Shown here piece by piece: positions 60,240-64,000 of a stretch of 64,000 nucleotides of DNA. The notes beneath the pieces are model-generated. The model ran no database searches and was not told where the DNA came from. It saw only the letters and a program-made list of their open reading frames with translations. The translations under genes were made by a program, and so were the position numbers. Position 1 is the stretch's first letter; every line of letters begins with the position of its first letter. The DNA is from Cyclobacteriaceae bacterium. Its GTDB lineage: Bacteria > Bacteroidota > Bacteroidia > Cytophagales > Cyclobacteriaceae. The stretch is from positions 124,001-188,000 of the forward strand of contig JAHBUD010000001.1 of assembly GCA_019638255.1 (NCBI GenBank), read 5' to 3'.

Positions 60240-61208
60240 TTAATCCATCATTCGCTCAACCAGCCCGTCAATGGTAATGCCTTCGGCTTCGGCCTTAAAA
60301 TTCCTTACCATTCGATGATGAAGCACAGGTTTAGCAATAGCACGTACATCTTCAATATCGGGCGAGTATTTTCCGTTTAACAACGCATTACACTTCGCAC
60401 CTAAAATCAAAAACTGTGATGCCCGGGGGCCTGCTCCCCACTCCAGGTAATCGTTGGCTACCGGTGATGATCCGGCAGTATTCGGACGTGTTTTATTCGC
60501 CAACCGAACAGCATATTCAATTACATTGTCAGGTACCGGAACTCTCCGAACAAGGTGTTGATAATCCGTTATTTCTTCAGCAGTAAGAATTCTGTTTACT
60601 GTACGTGGCTCATCCGTAGTTGTGCTTTTAACTACCTCTACCTCATCAGCAAAAGAAGGGTAAGTTAATTGAATGTCGAACATAAAACGGTCGAGCTGAG
60701 CTTCTGGCAGTGGATAAGTTCCTTCCTGTTCAATTGGGTTTTGTGTTGCCAATACGAAGAAAGGCCGTGGCAAATCGTAGCGAACACCGGCAATAGTAAC
60801 GGCATACTCCTGCATGGACTCGAGCAATGCTGCCTGTGTTTTAGGTGGTGTACGGTTTATTTCATCGGCCAGTACTATGTTGGCAAACACAGGGCCTTTA
60901 ACAAATTTAAAATTACGTTCCTTATCCATGGTTTCTGCACCGATGATGTCGGATGGCATCAGGTCCGGTGTAAACTGAATTCGCTTAAACTGAAGATCAA
61001 GTGCAGTAGCAATGGTGTTGACCAACAGCGTTTTGGCCAGTCCGGGAACGCCTACCAGCAACGAGTGTCCCTGACAAAAAATACCCGTGAGCACAAAACG
61101 AACGACCTCATCCTGACCGATAATTACTTTCGATATCTCCTTTGCGAGATTTTTATAAGTTATAGCCAGCGAATCGGCCGCTTCAACATCTGATGCAAAT
61201 TTTGCCAT
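60240..61208 (-). CDS. MoxR-family AAA+ ATPase (second copy)
   Basis: A 322-residue paralogue of the ATPase at 1459-2436. Walker A is GVPGLAKTLLVNTIA, Walker B is VLADEINRTPPKTQAALLESMQE, and the [22 protein letters not shown] segment is present. It is the last gene of the PPIase operon on the minus strand. Unlike the first copy it is not followed by a DUF58 gene; the next gene is a convergent lipoprotein gene. A TAGGTTTG box lies at 61233-61240 on the minus strand. Confidence 0.93.
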   Translation of the reverse strand: MAKFASDVEAADSLAITYKNLAKEISKVIIGQDEVVRFVLTGIFCQGHSLLVGVPGLAKTLLVNTIATALDLQFKRIQFTPDLMPSDIIGAETMDKERNFKFVKGPVFANIVLADEINRTPPKTQAALLESMQEYAVTIAGVRYDLPRPFFVLATQNPIEQEGTYPLPEAQLDRFMFDIQLTYPSFADEVEVVKSTTTDEPRTVNRILTAEEITDYQHLVRRVPVPDNVIEYAVRLANKTRPNTAGSSPVANDYLEWGAGPRASQFLILGAKCNALLNGKYSPDIEDVRAIAKPVLHHRMVRNFKAEAEGITIDGLVERMMD

Positions 61209-61232
61209 GGTTTACCTTTAGCCTTTATATAA

Positions 61233-61240
61233 CAAACCTA
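61233..61240 (-). promoter_or_regulatory. Possible internal -7 element before the second MoxR gene
   Basis: The minus strand reads TAGGTTTG, matching TAnnTTTG, 24 bases before the ATG. A TTTG is found 16 bases upstream, three short of the ideal spacing. An internal promoter is therefore possible. Confidence 0.3.
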
Positions 61241-61283
61241 ACGCATATGCGCTTAACAAAGCTTATATTTTATACGAACAGCA

Positions 61284-62633
61284 TCAATTATCCAGAATGC
61301 CACAATGGTTATAGGCTGGATCAATACTGATAAAAACATCGTTACGTGCTTTATCGAACCATTTTTCGAGGGCCCGATTTTGCTTTTGGTTGAGGGTGGC
61401 ATTCTGTATGCGCTGCCAGTCATCCTTCAATGATGCCAGGTGAGGTGGAACACGTGATTTATAAAAGATAATCCGAACCGCTTCTTTACCCATTTCTGTA
61501 CGATAAACCAAAGGCGATGAAATGCTCCCTACTTTCATGGAGTCGATGGCAAAGAATACAACCGGATCAAGCTCATCAACAGGGATGCGGGAACCACCAT
61601 CTTCATCAATAAAAAATCCACCTACTCCTTTAGTTTCAATATCATCAGAATATTCCTTTGCTGCCTTTTGAAAAGTAATCTTTTCTTCTACTACAAGTGT
61701 TCGTATGCTGTCGAGGTACTTCCGGGCATCTTCAAGGTCTTCCGGTGAAGGCGTAGGTGACATCAGGATGTGACGCGAATGATACTCATTACCCCTGCGT
61801 TCCATCAACTGTATAATATGAAACCCAAACAAGGTTTCAACGGGCATCGATATCTCACCTTGTTTTAACTTGAATGAAGCCGCTTCAAATTCCGGCACCA
61901 TCATTCCCCGGCCAACAAACCCCATATCGCCACCATTAATAGCAACTGAAGGATCAGCAGAATACTTTTTTGCCAGGGTAGCAAAGTCTTCACCGGCCAT
62001 AATCCTGTCACGGATTTCCATGAGTTCCCTTCGCGTAACATCCTTTTGTGCTTCACTTACTTTTGCAACCCTAACAATCTGTGCCACCTCTGCTTCGGCT
62101 GAAAAGAACGGAAGGCTATCCTTTGGTATCCTATTGAAAAACTTTCGTATCTCTGCTGGAGTAACCGAAATATCTTGAGTGATGTTGCGCTGCATTTCGT
62201 TCACCACCATTTGCTCGCGTATCTGATCGCGAAGCTCAGTCCTGATCTGCTCCAGCGTTTTTCCAAACTTATTTTCAAGATCAACCGGAGAACCACCGTA
62301 TTGAGCAAGGATCATTTCCATTCTTCGTTGTGTATTGGCATCCACTTCCGAATCACCCACCACCACAGAATCCATTTCCGCTTTTGCCATCATGAGTTTG
62401 TTACGCAGCAGCATGGCTAAAAACTGACAACGCATTTCAGCTGTAGGATTGCCTCCGTTGGAAACATATTCCTGAAAAGCCTTGTCGAGCTCGGACTTTA
62501 ATACAATGTAATTATCAACCTTGCCAATAATTTTATCCACAATAAAACCTGTAGGTTCCTCCTGTGCATAAAGCTTAGCAACACCCGAAAGGATGAACAG
62601 AATACTAAAAATGAAATAACTGTACTTTTTCAC
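61284..62633 (-). CDS. Periplasmic peptidyl-prolyl isomerase, SurA-like
   Basis: A 449-residue precursor with a signal peptide (about 1-23, ending KLYAQ). SurA N-terminal helices come first (VDKIIGKVDNYIVLKSELDKA). Two parvulin-type PPIase domains follow at about 182-275 (FFSAEAEVAQIVRVAKVSE, YSADPSVAINGGDMGFVGRG) and 285-390 (SRHILMSPTPSPEDLEDARK, GGFFIDEDGG). It should assist folding of outer-membrane proteins. It is eight bases from the upstream PPIase-like lipoprotein gene and 75 bases from the MoxR gene. Confidence 0.9.
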   Translation of the reverse strand: MKKYSYFIFSILFILSGVAKLYAQEEPTGFIVDKIIGKVDNYIVLKSELDKAFQEYVSNGGNPTAEMRCQFLAMLLRNKLMMAKAEMDSVVVGDSEVDANTQRRMEMILAQYGGSPVDLENKFGKTLEQIRTELRDQIREQMVVNEMQRNITQDISVTPAEIRKFFNRIPKDSLPFFSAEAEVAQIVRVAKVSEAQKDVTRRELMEIRDRIMAGEDFATLAKKYSADPSVAINGGDMGFVGRGMMVPEFEAASFKLKQGEISMPVETLFGFHIIQLMERRGNEYHSRHILMSPTPSPEDLEDARKYLDSIRTLVVEEKITFQKAAKEYSDDIETKGVGGFFIDEDGGSRIPVDELDPVVFFAIDSMKVGSISSPLVYRTEMGKEAVRIIFYKSRVPPHLASLKDDWQRIQNATLNQKQNRALEKWFDKARNDVFISIDPAYNHCGILDN

Positions 62634-62641
62634 AACCTCGT

Positions 62642-63547
62642 TTACTTAAAAATTTCAAATTCCTGATCACGAACAGCCGATTTATAAACATCGTCCTCCA
62701 ATTGCTTGGCCAAAGCAACTTTGCGTTTGTTCAAAATTATTGTCCGGATATCATCACGAACAAATTCCAGCGGAGAGATATTATCAGATATGCGATATTC
62801 TATAACACGCAGAAAATAAAGATAAGTGTCATCGGAAGTTTCATAATATGGATTAGCTTTTAAAAACTGAATTTTGTTGGGGATTTCCGCCAGTGGAGAA
62901 TTTTTCACCAACTCATCAAACACCATCCATGTTGAATCCACCAAATGGTAGGCGGTTGAGAAGCTTAAACAATAGGTTTTTAACTCTTCAGAGTCTTTAT
63001 CCTTTTTAGAAAAGATCAGCTCTTTTATTTTATTGGTTCGCGGGGCTGATTTCGGTACCTTAATAAAGGTCGCCCGAACAATATTTTGCTTAAGAATAAA
63101 ATTATCAATGTTGTCCTTATAGTACCGTTCAATTTCTGATGAAGCAATAGCGGTATCCAGGTTTTGTTTTATGTAAACTGCCTGATATTCATAGGCAATA
63201 AGGCTGTATCGGTAGTCCAATATTTTGCGCTCGACTTCAGCTTCATTAATGTTTATTTTTCTGGCTGCTTCCTGAAGAAGCAACTGCTTTCGGATCCAAC
63301 TGTTCGCGTAAGCCTCAACCCTTATAGCACTATCCTCTTTTGCGGTGCCCGGGGGTACGATTCCGCTCAGTTCATCCTTATATAAAAAAGCACGGTTAAC
63401 CCTGGCCACCGGAATTCTGCCCGAATCGGCTGCCGGAGCTTCCTGTTTCATTTTGATCAGGTCGCAGGAAACCAACAGCAGCAACATGCCTAACCAGCTG
63501 CTACGCTTTAACCAATTGCTTATAAACGTATTGTTTCCCTTTCTCAT
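62642..63547 (-). CDS. SurA-like periplasmic lipoprotein lacking an evident parvulin domain
   Basis: A 301-residue lipoprotein with lipobox LLLVSC. The mature protein is a helical SurA/PrsA-type chaperone: PVARVNRAFLYKDELSGIVP near the N terminus, then SWIRKQLLLQEAARKININE and a long helical region. No clear PPIase domain with the GGDLG-type signature is visible, so it may act as a chaperone only. The ATG at 63547 overlaps the end of the upstream PPIase gene by 47 bases. A later ATG at 63487 would remove the overlap but leave almost no charged n-region, so the longer form is preferred. Confidence 0.72.
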   Translation of the reverse strand: MRKGNNTFISNWLKRSSWLGMLLLLVSCDLIKMKQEAPAADSGRIPVARVNRAFLYKDELSGIVPPGTAKEDSAIRVEAYANSWIRKQLLLQEAARKININEAEVERKILDYRYSLIAYEYQAVYIKQNLDTAIASSEIERYYKDNIDNFILKQNIVRATFIKVPKSAPRTNKIKELIFSKKDKDSEELKTYCLSFSTAYHLVDSTWMVFDELVKNSPLAEIPNKIQFLKANPYYETSDDTYLYFLRVIEYRISDNISPLEFVRDDIRTIILNKRKVALAKQLEDDVYKSAVRDQEFEIFK

Positions 63548-64000
63548 TAACCTTTACTGTATACTTGCTTTTGAGCTGATCAACCCACCTTTTCTCAAGA
63601 TAAGTTTGATACGCTGATATTACTGCTGCCCGGGCCTCCTCAAACGACAGCGGACCAGGTTCAAGTACTTCAAAAATCCGCACAAGGTAATACATTCCGC
63701 TATTTTCTGCCGTATGAATACCCGGAGTCAACGCTATGGAGGATAATACCGGTTTTTCGTCCTTTTGATAGGCTCTTTTTTCCATGCGTATTTTCCGTGC
63801 TGCCAGATTATCCTGGATCATCACAGAGTCATTTTTAAGCAACGCCAGTTTAAGGGCGGCAATGTCATCGGGTGAACCGGCTATATATATTTCAGCCTGA
63901 ATACGTTCCCCAGCCATAAAATTCCCAGTATGCTCATCATAATACTTTCGTTGTCCGATTGAATCTGCGCTTGCACGGTTCCATACCTCACGCTCCATAA
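63501..64000 (-). CDS. Peptidyl-prolyl isomerase-like protein, C-terminal part (partial)
   Basis: At least 165 residues; the start is beyond the right edge of the window. The visible part is a helical and strand mix ending LSFEEARAAVISAYQTYLEK, RWVDQLKSKYTVKV and a KG-rich tail, the pattern found at the C terminus of Bacteroidota multi-domain parvulin-type PPIases in front of SurA-like genes. The segment TPGIHTAENSGMYYLVRIFEVLEPGP resembles the end of a parvulin domain. It is the first gene in sight of a minus-strand operon of three PPIase/SurA-like genes and MoxR. Confidence 0.65.
   Translation of the reverse strand, partial: MEREVWNRASADSIGQRKYYDEHTGNFMAGERIQAEIYIAGSPDDIAALKLALLKNDSVMIQDNLAARKIRMEKRAYQKDEKPVLSSIALTPGIHTAENSGMYYLVRIFEVLEPGPLSFEEARAAVISAYQTYLEKRWVDQLKSKYTVKVNEKGKQYVYKQLVKA

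Overview
The window reads as chromosomal DNA from a member of the Bacteroidota, most likely a Cytophagales-type bacterium. Four things point there: a type IX secretion (Por) sorting domain on a secreted protein; promoters of the TTTG-N19-TAnnTTTG type; starts without Shine-Dalgarno sequences; and lineage-typical families (DUF4834, DUF4350, SPOR lipoprotein, short CarB, bacterial GGGPS, CxxxY-type CcmE). No rRNA gene, convincing tRNA gene, insertion sequence or CRISPR array was seen. Coding density is very high, and only one gap exceeds 300 bases.

Layout. 1-3776: end of an operon with DUF4129, DUF4350, MoxR ATPase and DUF58 proteins. 3888-7244: large secreted metallopeptidase-like protein. 7349-15154: carB, DUF4834, dapF, secA and a SPOR lipoprotein. 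15223-19673: M20 amidohydrolase, Na/Pi symporter and a three-gene overlapping set ending in a GGGPS-like prenyltransferase. 19674-20081: gene debris, including an Mrr-like N-terminal fragment. 20082-28096: MBL-fold hydrolase, GyrI-like protein, DUF2520 protein, CoA-transferase, cysteine desulfurase, GlmM, a small membrane protein, MazG and SdpI. 28104-30204: Kef-type antiporter with a universal stress protein. 30282-33006: tandem paralogous histidine kinases. 33049-37874: glycyl-tRNA synthetase, MtfA-like peptidase and an MMPL/RND transporter. 37878-40450: type II restriction-modification island with Vsr nuclease, HTH-fused C5 methyltransferase and Eco47II-family endonuclease. 40562-44669: ileS and lspA. 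44747-47155: orphan FtsX/MacB permease. 47302-52024: cytochrome c maturation operon ccmB-C-D-E-F. 52126-57733: nucleotide-sugar and surface-glycan operon. 57767-60148: pheS, 3-hydroxyacyl-CoA dehydrogenase and a Rieske-fold-like lipoprotein. 60240-64000: three periplasmic PPIase/SurA-like genes and a second MoxR ATPase.

Most of the window is housekeeping. The clearest accessory element is the restriction-modification island. Its methyltransferase carries a MerR/excisionase-like HTH, and the flanking intergenic segments hold inverted and direct repeats that could be operators. The Eco47II-family nuclease suggests GGNCC specificity. Other points of interest are the CcmE with Cys instead of His, a ccm cluster without CcmA, a Rieske-like lipoprotein with altered ligand positions, a 7-nt tandem repeat inside ileS, two likely leaderless transcripts and the restriction-gene remnant. 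I did not find a system that I can defend as wholly undescribed.
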